Positions 1-8,566 of a DNA stretch of 38,703 nucleotides are shown one piece after another. The stretch is taken from IMG/VR virus record IMGVR_UViG_3300032288_004567, positions 1 through 38,703 of that record; one strand, given 5' to 3'. The notes under the pieces were generated by a model, which was not told the DNA's origin, did not search any database, and saw nothing but the letters and a program-made list of their open reading frames with translations. The stretch is from a virus. Made by a program: the position numbers and the translations under genes. How positions within the stretch are numbered: position 1 is the first letter of the stretch; the number at the start of each line of letters is the position of its first letter.

Positions 1-22
1 AAAACTTACAAAACCAACTGAC

Positions 23-1615
23 ATGTCATTCATTCCTACTGATTATTCACAAATTCAAAAACAACTTAAAGCTGAAAAAGAAAATAGTTATTGGGGCGGC
101 TATTATAAACCAGGTGTTTATGGTAGCACGCCGACGCAGAAGAAAATGTTCTCGGGTAGAATTCTGCCAGCATTTAATTATGCTCTGTCGCAGGCTGACT
201 CGGATTTCCAGACCTCCTGGATGCCGTATCGTAATGCAGACAACATCGATCCAGAAACTAATCAGCCAGTTCTCAGCGCTTTCTTTGCTGTGGTTGCTGC
301 TTATTCCTGGTTTGGTAACAAGCAGGTTTCTTTCCTCAGTCCATCAACTCTTAGATTCACGCACAGTGTGTCTAAAGGGCCTGAGCTAATTGATCCTGTT
401 CAGGACATTCGTAACTTTGCCAAGAAGCACGATGACCCTGCTATCCGGGCTCTGATTGAGCGTCCTGAGAATAAGAAAGATGCCAAGATTGTCATCCCTT
501 ATCCTCAGCGTCGTTATGTATTTAATTTCTATGGTACTGCGGGTACAGACCGTAATGTTAGAAATTATTTGATCGATGTGTCTCAGAAAGCATTTGAGGA
601 TCTAGCTGGTAAGTTGTCTGAGTGGCGTCCTGCGCATGAACAGACAATCGATCCTAACTGGCCTCATTATCTTTATGGTGACATTACTGATCCGCAAAAC
701 GGTGTGATGATTGAGACTACGTCTATTCCGTCTAATCCTCAGCCTTTCAATGGCTTTGTGTTTACAACTGGATCTCACAAGTCGCTGAAGGGTGTGCGTC
801 AGTATCCTGTTCCTCCAGAAGCACTGGCAGGTCGTTATCATCTTTACGGTGATAATTCTGCCTTCAAGATTATGGGCGCACAGGAGATTGTTGAATTCCT
901 TGTTGAGGATGGTGCTATTCCGTATCATCTGATTGAGGAAGTCTGCAGTAACTATGCTCACGTTCCTGCTCGTCCGAGTAAGGGTACGGTATTCCCAGGT
1001 AGCACTTCAGAAGAAGATGACATGGATTCCTACCGTCCCCCGGTAGCAAATCCATTTGCTCAGAAACCGGCAGCTCCTGCGATTAAACCTGCGCTGCCCC
1101 CAGTACCCACCGCTGAGGCTCCGCCTTGGGAAATGCCTGCCGCTATGCGTACTCCTCCACCTCCTCCAGCTTTGCCTGAAGAAAAGTTCTGGGTATCCAT
1201 GAATGGCAATATTGATGATGAAACTTATACCCGCGCCGAGGTGCAAAGTATTATCAATAAGAGCCCAGGGCACGTATTCATGCTTTGCTCTACAGGTGCT
1301 AATAGCGCTTGGCAGACTCCCGCCGAAGCTGGCTTTACAGTTCAGGCTGCTAAGCCTAAACCTCCAGCCCCGCCTCCAGTTATGGAGGCTCCCCCTTCCC
1401 TACCTCAACCAGTGGCGGCTCCTGCTTTACCTGCAATGGTAAGCACGCCTCCTCCAGTTGCGGCTGTGAAAACTGCAGCTCCAGCTGCTTCCGTCTTAAC
1501 AGACGAGGAGCGAGCAGAGTATGCAGCGCTTAAAGTTCTCTTTGATGCGGGCACACTTCCTACTTCAGATCTCATGAAGTTTGTACAGTATGTGAATCGC
1601 GTTGAGAAAGCTTAA
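23..1615 (+). CDS. Possible ssDNA-binding protein with Pro/Ala-rich tail
   Basis: This 530-residue protein has two parts. Residues 1-320 look globular, with many aromatic residues and the segments VIPYPQRRYVFNFYG and GDITDPQNGVMIETT. Residues about 326-388 and 440-490 are Pro/Ala-rich linkers around a small domain at about 389-438 (FWVSMNGNIDDETYTR through SAWQTPAEAGF), whose spacing resembles a GYF_2-type domain. It lies directly upstream of the RecA-like gene, where T4-like and other large phages often keep an ssDNA-binding protein, so that role is inferred from position and aromatic content only. It starts at ATG 23 behind a leader with no Shine-Dalgarno. A hairpin at 1626-1655 separates it from the next gene. 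Confidence 0.4.
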   Translation: MSFIPTDYSQIQKQLKAEKENSYWGGYYKPGVYGSTPTQKKMFSGRILPAFNYALSQADSDFQTSWMPYRNADNIDPETNQPVLSAFFAVVAAYSWFGNKQVSFLSPSTLRFTHSVSKGPELIDPVQDIRNFAKKHDDPAIRALIERPENKKDAKIVIPYPQRRYVFNFYGTAGTDRNVRNYLIDVSQKAFEDLAGKLSEWRPAHEQTIDPNWPHYLYGDITDPQNGVMIETTSIPSNPQPFNGFVFTTGSHKSLKGVRQYPVPPEALAGRYHLYGDNSAFKIMGAQEIVEFLVEDGAIPYHLIEEVCSNYAHVPARPSKGTVFPGSTSEEDDMDSYRPPVANPFAQKPAAPAIKPALPPVPTAEAPPWEMPAAMRTPPPPPALPEEKFWVSMNGNIDDETYTRAEVQSIINKSPGHVFMLCSTGANSAWQTPAEAGFTVQAAKPKPPAPPPVMEAPPSLPQPVAAPALPAMVSTPPPVAAVKTAAPAASVLTDEERAEYAALKVLFDAGTLPTSDLMKFVQYVNRVEKA

Positions 1616-1625
1616 TTGAAAAATT

Positions 1626-1655
1626 AGCGCGCTGCATGGAAACGTGCAGCGCGCT
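1626..1655 (+). terminator. Hairpin, likely terminator after the first gene
   Basis: An 11-bp perfect stem (AGCGCGCTGCA with TGCAGCGCGCT) closes an 8-nt loop ten bases after the stop at 1615. The following sequence, TAACCTTTAG, is only weakly T-rich, so termination could be inefficient or the hairpin could stabilise a processed 3' end. Confidence 0.55.
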
Positions 1656-1677
1656 TAACCTTTAGTTGTAATTATTT

Positions 1678-3300
1678 ATGTCTTCAGAACTTACGAAAAA
1701 GCGCAGAGGTCGCCCACCGGGCTCCGCCAAAAAAATTACAGCAGAACATACTGCTGTCGAATCTTTAGTAGATAACGACGTTATCGAAGCGCCACCGGTC
1801 CAGTTACCGGGAGCAAATATTGACTATGGTTTTCACTTTCTAGATAGTGAAGAAGACTATGGCGACAAATTTAAAATCGCCTTAGACGGAGCAGTGTCTT
1901 CTAGAAAGAATCAGAGTGTAAGCTTCAAGAAAATGTCTGAGATACAGGAAGGCTTTGCTTTTCCCTTTAGACATTTCTTGCTGCAGTACGCTGTTGGTCA
2001 GTACGGTATACCGTCACAAAAAATTATAGACATTATCGGCGCGGAGGGTATTGGTAAATCCACGTTGGTAATGGATATGCTTGGCAGTGCTATGGACGTT
2101 GGTTGTCCAGCTCTGTATCTAGAGTGCGAGTCAAAGCAGATTCCGCCTCCTCGAGTAATGCGTGCTTTACATCCTAGCATTTCTCGAGCTTACAAAATGC
2201 TTAATCGCTTGCGCGTGGAACCGGTGAATTCGCTGGACCACATGTGGCAGGCTATGAAAGATTTCGTGTATATCGCCCGAGGTACAAAGGGCACAAAGGA
2301 TACGCCACGCGTACCTATGCACGTACCAATTGTTATCGCTGTTGACCCCTGGTCAAAACTATTAAATCCTGACGAGGCCGCAGGATTTTATAATTATGGC
2401 GATAACATGTCTGATGCTAAGAAGAAGAAATTCAAAGAAATTAATGAAGGTTCTAATCTTGGGCATGCCAAGTGGGCACATAAGTGGTGCCGTCTTCTTC
2501 CTGCATTCCTTAAACAGTACAATGTCGTACTGATTATTGTACACCATCAAAACGATAAGATTGATATGGGTGGTAGTGGTCCGTCGTTCATGACGCCGGA
2601 AGCTAGTGCTTTATACAATAAGACTCGTATTGGCGGTAAGGCCTTACACCAGAACACAGCGTTGACACTCATCCTGTCTCGTCGTGGTTTGGCAAAGAAT
2701 GGTTCAGGTGACATTACCGGGAACCTTATTAGTTGTCGTGTAGCCAAGAATTCTCTCGGGCATGACAACATTAAATTCTATTATGAACTACGCACAGGTT
2801 TCTACAACGATACCCTGACCCACATGGACCCGGCTATCAATTTTAATATTGGTTTTGCCACTATGTGTGCGGAACAGAAATGGATGAGTACATCCGTGAA
2901 AGGTTCCAAATTCTCCAGTCCTGTACTGGGAGTTACAGAAGTATCTGCAGATGAATTCTGTGAAGCATTTAATGCTAACCAGGAAGTTAAATTTAATCTT
3001 GGTAAGCAGCTTGGCATCAATGGTTATGTTGATGTTGTAGACAATATTAAATCTATGATTGAAAAGAATTATCATGCTGAGCATGATGACTCTGTTGAAT
3101 CTGAAGTTGAATTAGGTACTCAGATCGATCAAGAAGCTCTTGAAGCTTTGCGGCAGAAGATGGAGCAAGGTAATGGTTTTGCTGTAAATGCTGAGCTAGA
3201 ACCGATTCCAGAAGAAGATGCGCATCTGATGTCTGTAATTGAAGATATTGATAACAATCAAGAAAGTTCTAGTGAGGACCTCCCAACCCAAGACGAATGA
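1678..3300 (+). CDS. RecA-like recombinase/ATPase (UvsX-type role)
   Basis: This 540-residue protein is a RecA-fold ATPase. Walker A is GAEGIGKST at about residues 121-129. It is followed by a RecA-like ALYLECES strand, a Walker-B-type strand PIVIAVDPWSKLL at about 217-229, and VVLIIVHHQND at about 283-293, which resembles the L2-side strand of RecA. The N-terminus carries KKRRGRPPGS, an AT-hook-like basic motif, and the C-terminus is long and acidic. Phage RecA/UvsX proteins drive strand exchange in recombination-dependent replication and repair. Position between a possible ssDNA-binding protein and a RecQ-type helicase fits that. At 540 residues it is longer than typical RecA (about 350), because of the N-terminal basic and C-terminal acidic extensions. 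Confidence 0.8.
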   Translation: MSSELTKKRRGRPPGSAKKITAEHTAVESLVDNDVIEAPPVQLPGANIDYGFHFLDSEEDYGDKFKIALDGAVSSRKNQSVSFKKMSEIQEGFAFPFRHFLLQYAVGQYGIPSQKIIDIIGAEGIGKSTLVMDMLGSAMDVGCPALYLECESKQIPPPRVMRALHPSISRAYKMLNRLRVEPVNSLDHMWQAMKDFVYIARGTKGTKDTPRVPMHVPIVIAVDPWSKLLNPDEAAGFYNYGDNMSDAKKKKFKEINEGSNLGHAKWAHKWCRLLPAFLKQYNVVLIIVHHQNDKIDMGGSGPSFMTPEASALYNKTRIGGKALHQNTALTLILSRRGLAKNGSGDITGNLISCRVAKNSLGHDNIKFYYELRTGFYNDTLTHMDPAINFNIGFATMCAEQKWMSTSVKGSKFSSPVLGVTEVSADEFCEAFNANQEVKFNLGKQLGINGYVDVVDNIKSMIEKNYHAEHDDSVESEVELGTQIDQEALEALRQKMEQGNGFAVNAELEPIPEEDAHLMSVIEDIDNNQESSSEDLPTQDE

Positions 3301-3703
3301 TCATAGGTTGATTTCTCACATCGCTAAACATTTCAAAATAGATCCGTCAGACTATGAAACTCTGCCGGATCTTTTTTCTATGCTGGATGCGATGTTTTCA
3401 AATCCGCCCTTAAGATTTCGTGACTTGTTGTGCGTCTACGAGACGTTCCCAGTATTTGGCGAATTCATGTTTCCAAAAAATAAAAGTCATTTGTGGCAGC
3501 TGGTTGAATCTACTGATTCGCCAATGTTACTTACTGACGCGCTTGTATCTGGTAAAGATGGCCTGTTCATTTGTCAGGCTGTTAATACAGATACTGCAGC
3601 CTCGGAAGCAGAAAGAATCATAGACAAATTAAAAGTACCTTCGATGTGTATTAATCATCGACATGGCGTGACAGCCTTGCTTTATCCCTTAACTTCTCTA
3701 TAG
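3239..3703 (+). CDS. Hypothetical protein
   Basis: An unrecognised protein of up to 154 residues. The start is uncertain. ATG 3239 would overlap the recombinase gene by 62 bases, while GTG 3272 or TTG 3308 would shorten the overlap or remove it. The region after 3308 (LISHIAKHFKIDPSDYETLPDLF) reads as ordinary folded sequence with no membrane segment and no catalytic motif. Its TAG stop overlaps the GTG start of the next gene (TAGTG), which suggests translational coupling within the recombination operon. Confidence 0.6.
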   Translation: MKILITIKKVLVRTSQPKTNDHRLISHIAKHFKIDPSDYETLPDLFSMLDAMFSNPPLRFRDLLCVYETFPVFGEFMFPKNKSHLWQLVESTDSPMLLTDALVSGKDGLFICQAVNTDTAASEAERIIDKLKVPSMCINHRHGVTALLYPLTSL

Positions 3704-4161
3704 TGGACAACATGTCTTCAAATACGGAGTGCATCAATGGGTGGATCGAGTTATTACATTTTAAGACCGATCCAAATAAAATACATCTGGCTAAACCGCT
3801 TCTGAAAAATGCAGGCTCTTTGGATAATTTCAAAGAGGAGCATTATGAAATGGTAGGTAGCCATATTCCCCTTTGTGAATATTACTCCGCGATTGAAGTG
3901 TACAAACAATTTGTTGTACCAATAGATAAAGAATTCAATATTCCTAGACCTATAGGTAATTTCGATGCCATGAATTTGTGTATGCGAGATCCTAAATTTG
4001 GTCGTAAATTGTTAACATTTATTTTCTATCCTAAAGGCTTACACCACAGTGTTAAATTTAGAGAACAAAGAATTCAGTATCACCCTGACTACCCTCATGT
4101 TCTATTAATCAGAAAAGAGCCATTTAGATCTTTCATGCGAGCACCTGAAAATCCTTCCTGA
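3703..4161 (+). CDS. Hypothetical protein
   Basis: A 152-residue protein without a family I recognise. The open frame starts with GTG at 3703 overlapping the previous stop; ATG 3712, three codons later, is an equally good start. The sequence is soluble with mixed charge and contains RPIGNFDAMNLCMRDPKFGRK. The last base of its TGA stop is the first base of the next ATG (TGATG at 4159-4163), so these genes are probably translated in series with the helicase. Confidence 0.65.
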   Translation: MDNMSSNTECINGWIELLHFKTDPNKIHLAKPLLKNAGSLDNFKEEHYEMVGSHIPLCEYYSAIEVYKQFVVPIDKEFNIPRPIGNFDAMNLCMRDPKFGRKLLTFIFYPKGLHHSVKFREQRIQYHPDYPHVLLIRKEPFRSFMRAPENPS

Positions 4162-4706
4162 TGTTTAATCAAAACTACTCCATCATCGCTTTCCTCAAAG
4201 AAACTGATGATGGAGTTTCCTTCCCATTTTTCCCAGAACAAATCTGGGATGACGTTTATAATATTTATTGCGTTAACTGTAATGCGCCCAGTCCTATAGT
4301 TAATACATGCGTTGGTAATTGCGATGAAACAATTCACATTCCTTCATATGATATTATAAAACATGGCGGTGTTTCTAACATCATTGCTTCTCTTATTCAT
4401 TCCGAAGGAATGGAGAGACGCAGGATATTCACCGTACATCCTAATAATGTTTTACTACCTATTTATAAATGGTATTTGCTAAAGCACGGTACCACCATAT
4501 CTAGTGTAGATGAATATGTTCAACGCCTGTCCCGGGTAACAGTAGATATATGCGAGGCTTTTCATAAGCCAACCATTTTGACACTTGACCGCAGGCAGAA
4601 CTTTAATTATAAAACCATAGCTAGATGGTTAGATTATGTGCCCCCTGGCGCATCTAAGATAGATCAGTGTTTGAGTACTTTAAAATATATATGTCAGAGA
4701 CTATAA
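4161..4706 (+). CDS. Hypothetical protein, possible Cys-pair motif
   Basis: This 181-residue protein is unrecognised. It has a cysteine cluster near the N-terminus (YCVNCNAPSPIVNTCVGNC, about residues 36-54) that could bind a metal, followed by a mainly helical body. It overlaps the upstream stop by one base and runs 16 bases into the helicase gene if the helicase starts at 4691. The packing suggests a shared operon with the recombinase and the helicase. Confidence 0.6.
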   Translation: MFNQNYSIIAFLKETDDGVSFPFFPEQIWDDVYNIYCVNCNAPSPIVNTCVGNCDETIHIPSYDIIKHGGVSNIIASLIHSEGMERRRIFTVHPNNVLLPIYKWYLLKHGTTISSVDEYVQRLSRVTVDICEAFHKPTILTLDRRQNFNYKTIARWLDYVPPGASKIDQCLSTLKYICQRL

Positions 4707-6361
4707 AGCAATTGAGAGAGTCCAAGATTAACATGGATGTTTTGAAGAGCGGGTATGCGCAATTACCTAATGCTTTGAGCGTGATGGGGTTCTCCCAATT
4801 ACGTGCAGGGCAGGAACCGGTGATTGTAAATATTATGGCTCAGAGAGATACTCTTTGTATTCTTCCGACCTCCACGGGTAAAACCGCTTGCTTTGTAATT
4901 CCGACGTTATGCCTTGGTTGGCGAGCCATTGTTTTCTCGCCCCTGGTCGCGCTTATGCGCGATCAGGTCCAGGGCCTTACGGCTAAAGGAATTAAAGCGC
5001 AGGCTATTTCTTCTATGCAAACTGAAGCGGAGAATCAGGCAGCTATTAAACGCTGGGCTGAAGGTGAGCTTCAATTTATTTATGTAGCGCCAGAGCGTCT
5101 ACACAACGAGGCATTTAAAGATGCCATGATGCGTGTTCCTCCTGATATTGTCATCATGGATGAGGCCCACTGTTTATCTCAGTGGTCAGATAACTTTAGA
5201 TCCAGCTATTGTCTTGTGGGTGATTTCATTCGTGAAAAGAATCCAAAAGTTGTAGCTGCGTTCACTGCTACTTGTCCTAATGAAGTTGAGCACGACATTC
5301 GCCGTGTACTTCATTTAGAGAATGCACAGAAGCTTTCATATTATCCCCGCAGAACCAATCTGCACCTGAAGAGTGACAACATGCTGAGTGAGACTCAGTT
5401 AGCTGATTTCATTTCTGGTATAGATGGTCCTGTTATTGTTTACTGCGCTACAATTAATAAAGTAGAGCAGACAGCCAAGCAGTTAATGTCTGCACTCCGG
5501 GAAGATGTAATTATTTTCCATGGAGAGCTATCTCCTACAGATAAGCGTGTTAATCAGGACATGTTCATGAATGACAAGATTCGTGTCATGGTCGCTACCA
5601 ACGCTTTCGGTATGGGTGTGGACAAAGGTAATATCCGAGGCGTCGTTCATCGCGATATCCCGGGTTCACTTGAAGCTCTCGCTCAGGAAGTTGGTCGTGC
5701 TGGTCGTGATGGTAATGACTCTACCTGCATGACTTTCTATTCTCCTGATAGTTATAATACGCAGAAGTTTTTTATTGAATGTAGCTATCCTTCCAAGTCT
5801 GAGATCAATGCTGTTATGCGCGTTCTTAATTTGGCTGCAGACAGCAATGGTATTTCGCAGCTTACTATTAGCGACATCGCAAAGAAGACTAATTTATTTA
5901 GTCGTAAAGTGCCTGCTATTCTGGAAGTTCTAAAATCCAATAGGATTATAGAACGAGAAAAGAATGGCGAAAAGATAGCTAAGATTAGGCTGGACGAGAA
6001 TACGCCAGAAGACGATTCTAGATTTGAAATGTGGTGGAATACTATTTTAGAGTATGGTATTGAGGAAGATGGTTTCTTTAATATCGATCTAAACTGGTTC
6101 TCTGACCATATTGGTCTTGGGTATCAGACAGTGACTAATCATTTTAAGAAATGGGATGAACAATCTGTAATTAGATTCATTCCGCCTTACCGTGGATCCG
6201 CTACAAAAATTATAGGATCCATCAATCAAATTGACTTTGAGCGCTTGGCTATTAAAGCAGCAGGAGCGCATGCTAAGCTTGATCAAGTATTAGGATATAT
6301 TAAGACTCCTGATAATGATAAGCATGGTTATCTAGAGAAATACTTTCAAGTGAACAATTAA
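4691..6361 (+). CDS. RecQ-family DNA helicase
   Basis: A superfamily 2 helicase of 556 residues. Visible motifs, in order: Q-motif-like GFSQLRAGQEPVI, motif I TSTGKT at about residues 60-65, motif Ia FSPLVALMRDQ, motif II DEAHCLSQW at about 157-165, motif III AFTATC, motif V TNAFGMGVDKGNIRGVVH, and motif VI QEVGRAGRDG near 334. DEAHCLSQW and the GRAGRDG block are characteristic of RecQ. The C-terminal 200 residues probably hold winged-helix elements, but the four-cysteine zinc site of bacterial RecQ is not evident. I chose ATG 4691 over the upstream GTG 4667 because MSETIKQLRE looks like a natural start. It probably unwinds recombination or replication intermediates made with the upstream recombinase. 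Confidence 0.85.
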   Translation: MSETIKQLRESKINMDVLKSGYAQLPNALSVMGFSQLRAGQEPVIVNIMAQRDTLCILPTSTGKTACFVIPTLCLGWRAIVFSPLVALMRDQVQGLTAKGIKAQAISSMQTEAENQAAIKRWAEGELQFIYVAPERLHNEAFKDAMMRVPPDIVIMDEAHCLSQWSDNFRSSYCLVGDFIREKNPKVVAAFTATCPNEVEHDIRRVLHLENAQKLSYYPRRTNLHLKSDNMLSETQLADFISGIDGPVIVYCATINKVEQTAKQLMSALREDVIIFHGELSPTDKRVNQDMFMNDKIRVMVATNAFGMGVDKGNIRGVVHRDIPGSLEALAQEVGRAGRDGNDSTCMTFYSPDSYNTQKFFIECSYPSKSEINAVMRVLNLAADSNGISQLTISDIAKKTNLFSRKVPAILEVLKSNRIIEREKNGEKIAKIRLDENTPEDDSRFEMWWNTILEYGIEEDGFFNIDLNWFSDHIGLGYQTVTNHFKKWDEQSVIRFIPPYRGSATKIIGSINQIDFERLAIKAAGAHAKLDQVLGYIKTPDNDKHGYLEKYFQVNN

Positions 6362-6363
6362 TT

Positions 6364-6774
6364 ATGAACCAGGAATTACCTGCAGCAGCACAAAAAGCAT
6401 TCAGGCTATTGAGCAGTATGCCTCCTATAACGGAGGTTATAACCTCTACTACACATTCTCCATGTGTGGCCTGTGGTAGGCAAAAACATCTTACTGATTT
6501 TAATATTTATAATTCTGGCGTCGTCAATAATGTGATGGAGCCGCTTTGTAAACTTTGTATCGGGACCTACAAAGAATGTTCTAAAGTAGTTTGCTGTAAG
6601 TGTAAAATGGTCATGGGCTGGTTAGACCCGCATAAAGATAATGATGGTTTTGTATTTGAAAAAAATCATTCTTACCATATTCAGGCTTGCCCTAACTGTA
6701 CTCCTGGTTTATTAAAAGCAGACTTGATAGAGAAAATTATTTACCTCCAACGAAAACAAAAAGGACTTATATGA
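6364..6774 (+). CDS. Zinc-binding protein with four CxxC pairs
   Basis: This 136-residue protein has four cysteine pairs (CVAC, CKLC, CCKC and CPNC) spread from about residue 34 to 118, consistent with two zinc-ribbon or treble-clef sites. The C-terminus is basic (LQRKQKGLI). It starts two bases after the helicase stop (TAATTATG) and overlaps the next gene by four bases. A nucleic-acid-binding accessory role is inferred from the cysteines and position only. Confidence 0.65.
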   Translation: MNQELPAAAQKAFRLLSSMPPITEVITSTTHSPCVACGRQKHLTDFNIYNSGVVNNVMEPLCKLCIGTYKECSKVVCCKCKMVMGWLDPHKDNDGFVFEKNHSYHIQACPNCTPGLLKADLIEKIIYLQRKQKGLI

Positions 6775-7361
6775 GTAATACCCCAGTATCCAGTATCCCT
6801 GTTCCAGGTGCTTTGATTAAACCAAAGCGTGAGAACATTAAGAAAACCGAAGCCTTTAGTATGAAGCCTCCGCTTGTGGAAGCCGATCCTGAAGGTGGCG
6901 ATAATCATAAATATCTGTGCAAGTTTGTTTCAAATAATTACCGCGAGGTAAAACAAGTTTGTACTTTTGATGTATGGAAGAGATGTGAAGGCAGACAGGC
7001 TCCCGGCAGAGTTCGGGATGGCCTTGATGCTAGACTTCAAAATGACTTTGTTATTATTCAAGACAAGGATGATAAAGTCATTGATATCGACGTCATTCCA
7101 AAAACTTATTATGCCAGCAAAGCAGTACTTCCTGATCACCTCCAAGGAAAAGAAGATATTGTTTTGAAGGTCAATACCAAGACAGGCGGTGTAGAAGTTA
7201 CTCAATGTCCTGCTGGTGTTACCAAGGCTCGTATTTTGAAACTCATTAACGCACTTGATGCAGTTACATCAGTATCTACTGGTGATTCTCTGGCTGGAGG
7301 ATTTGAGGTTTTGAATGTATCTGGCAACCAGATTTCTGTTGTTTCTACGGCACGTAATTAG
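6771..7361 (+). CDS. Hypothetical protein
   Basis: A 196-residue soluble protein of unknown family with no catalytic motif. It is one of the few genes here with a plausible Shine-Dalgarno (AAAGGA, about nine bases before ATG 6771). It is the last gene of the recombination block: a promoter-like motif follows at 7381. Confidence 0.6.
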   Translation: MSNTPVSSIPVPGALIKPKRENIKKTEAFSMKPPLVEADPEGGDNHKYLCKFVSNNYREVKQVCTFDVWKRCEGRQAPGRVRDGLDARLQNDFVIIQDKDDKVIDIDVIPKTYYASKAVLPDHLQGKEDIVLKVNTKTGGVEVTQCPAGVTKARILKLINALDAVTSVSTGDSLAGGFEVLNVSGNQISVVSTARN

Positions 7362-7380
7362 TTTGTAATACAACGCTCTG

Positions 7381-7398
7381 TTGTGTTATAAATAATTG
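7381..7398 (+). promoter_or_regulatory. Candidate phage promoter, copy 1
   Basis: TTGTGTTATAAATAATTG is a near match to the motifs at 23866 and 27775. It lies in the 36-base gap before the GTG start at 7398, so the transcript would have a very short or no 5' leader. The assignment rests on recurrence in intergenic gaps at the head of gene groups. Confidence 0.45.
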
Positions 7399-7607
7399 TG
7401 GACCGTTCACATATTATCACCACCGCCACGGGTGCAGTTGCTCTTGCAGTAGCTGCACCCGTTGTAATTTCTATGGCTAGCTTAATTAGTTTTGCTTGGC
7501 CAGTGATACCAATTCTAACTGTAGGTTCCGTATGGGCCGCAGTTAATAGAAAAGAAACAAGCCAGAACCAACATGATAACAACAAAGACAAAAAAACCAG
7601 CGCCTAA
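7398..7607 (+). CDS. Small membrane protein
   Basis: A 69-residue protein with a GTG start and two hydrophobic stretches (about residues 8-27 and 30-48: ALAVAAPVVISMASLIS, then AWPVIPILTVGSVWAAV), followed by a polar Lys/Gln-rich tail. It overlaps the next gene by 35 bases. No family recognised. Confidence 0.5.
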   Translation: MDRSHIITTATGAVALAVAAPVVISMASLISFAWPVIPILTVGSVWAAVNRKETSQNQHDNNKDKKTSA

Positions 7608-8484
7608 CACAGCGCAAAAAATAGAGACTGTACTGAACCACAGGCCTCTTATGCTAGGAGAAAAAGCCCAGCAGGAATGTTGGGCTAATTTTGGCGTAGC
7701 CTTTCAAACCAGCGATGGTCGCGCCTTCCTTCAGCCGGGCCAGTTTATTCCCGTTTGGAATACAGCTGGTGGTCGTTGGCAGTGTAAAACACCGGTTGAA
7801 ATCAGTATAGTATCTGCTTTTGTAATAGAAAACAGATACATGATTCGAGGAGGTACCAACAAGCTGGCATCTCATCCCGAGATTCAGGATTGGGATAATG
7901 GAACCAGTTCAGTTAGCGGGCAGGCGTCTGAGTTGCGTATACCAGGAGGAGTGCGGCGCATTACTCCAAGCAATACTCCAGCCATAACCGCAAATGCAGG
8001 AAATTATGAAACGCGGGCTATAACTGCCAGGGCTTTTCATAATAACTTCGCGCAGGCTAGCTTGCACGAAGGGTGCCCTATATCGTTGGTTTGCAGGTCG
8101 GATAAAACTCCCAAGGAACTTCCCCAGCCATGGGCTCACACCATGATAGACATGGTGCGAGGTGAAGCAACTTGTGGCTACGTTCTGCCGATACCGATGG
8201 TAACATCCAATGAGGAAGAAGTAGTTCTAAAGGACTATCCTCAAAGTTGGATGAAGGCGCTACAGGACATGCTGACCTATCTCGGAGTAACCGAAGTCGG
8301 CATCATGTATCGTGCGCAGGGAGAAGATTTGATAGAGGACATCAGCTGCGATAGGCCGCAAGAGGTTTATCGTAATGCCCTCGTCAAAGGAGACCTCGGA
8401 TTCAGTACGCTGGATCCGGATCTGTACGAGCGGATGCTGCCGATTGCTACAGGTAGGTTCGATGCTGAACTCATGGGAGTTTAG
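7573..8484 (+). CDS. Hypothetical protein
   Basis: A 303-residue soluble protein with no motif I can name. It has few low-complexity stretches and several Cys residues (ECWANFG, RWQCKTPVE, ATCGYVLP). The first ATG at 7573 sits inside the end of the upstream membrane-protein gene. A strong terminator follows the stop at 8484, so it ends a short transcription unit that starts at the 7381 promoter-like site. Confidence 0.6.
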   Translation: MITTKTKKPAPNTAQKIETVLNHRPLMLGEKAQQECWANFGVAFQTSDGRAFLQPGQFIPVWNTAGGRWQCKTPVEISIVSAFVIENRYMIRGGTNKLASHPEIQDWDNGTSSVSGQASELRIPGGVRRITPSNTPAITANAGNYETRAITARAFHNNFAQASLHEGCPISLVCRSDKTPKELPQPWAHTMIDMVRGEATCGYVLPIPMVTSNEEEVVLKDYPQSWMKALQDMLTYLGVTEVGIMYRAQGEDLIEDISCDRPQEVYRNALVKGDLGFSTLDPDLYERMLPIATGRFDAELMGV

Positions 8485-8490
8485 TATTAT

Positions 8491-8526
8491 GAAAGAGCTC
8501 GCGGATAACCACCGCGCCTCTTTTTT
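8491..8526 (+). terminator. Intrinsic terminator
   Basis: The stem pairs AAAGAG (8492-8497) with CTCTTT (8518-8523) and CGCGG (8500-8504) with CCGCG (8512-8516), separated by a small internal loop, and ends in a run of six T. It separates the unknown gene from the RNA polymerase beta piece. Confidence 0.75.
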
Positions 8527-8566
8527 ACCTATCAGATTTTGCTTTTTTTTAGTTATCAAGTAAATT

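Noticed and set aside
114-389. Overlapping frame inside the first gene
   Set aside because: It lies wholly inside a well-supported frame, is rich in Arg and Cys from shifted reading, and has no start context.
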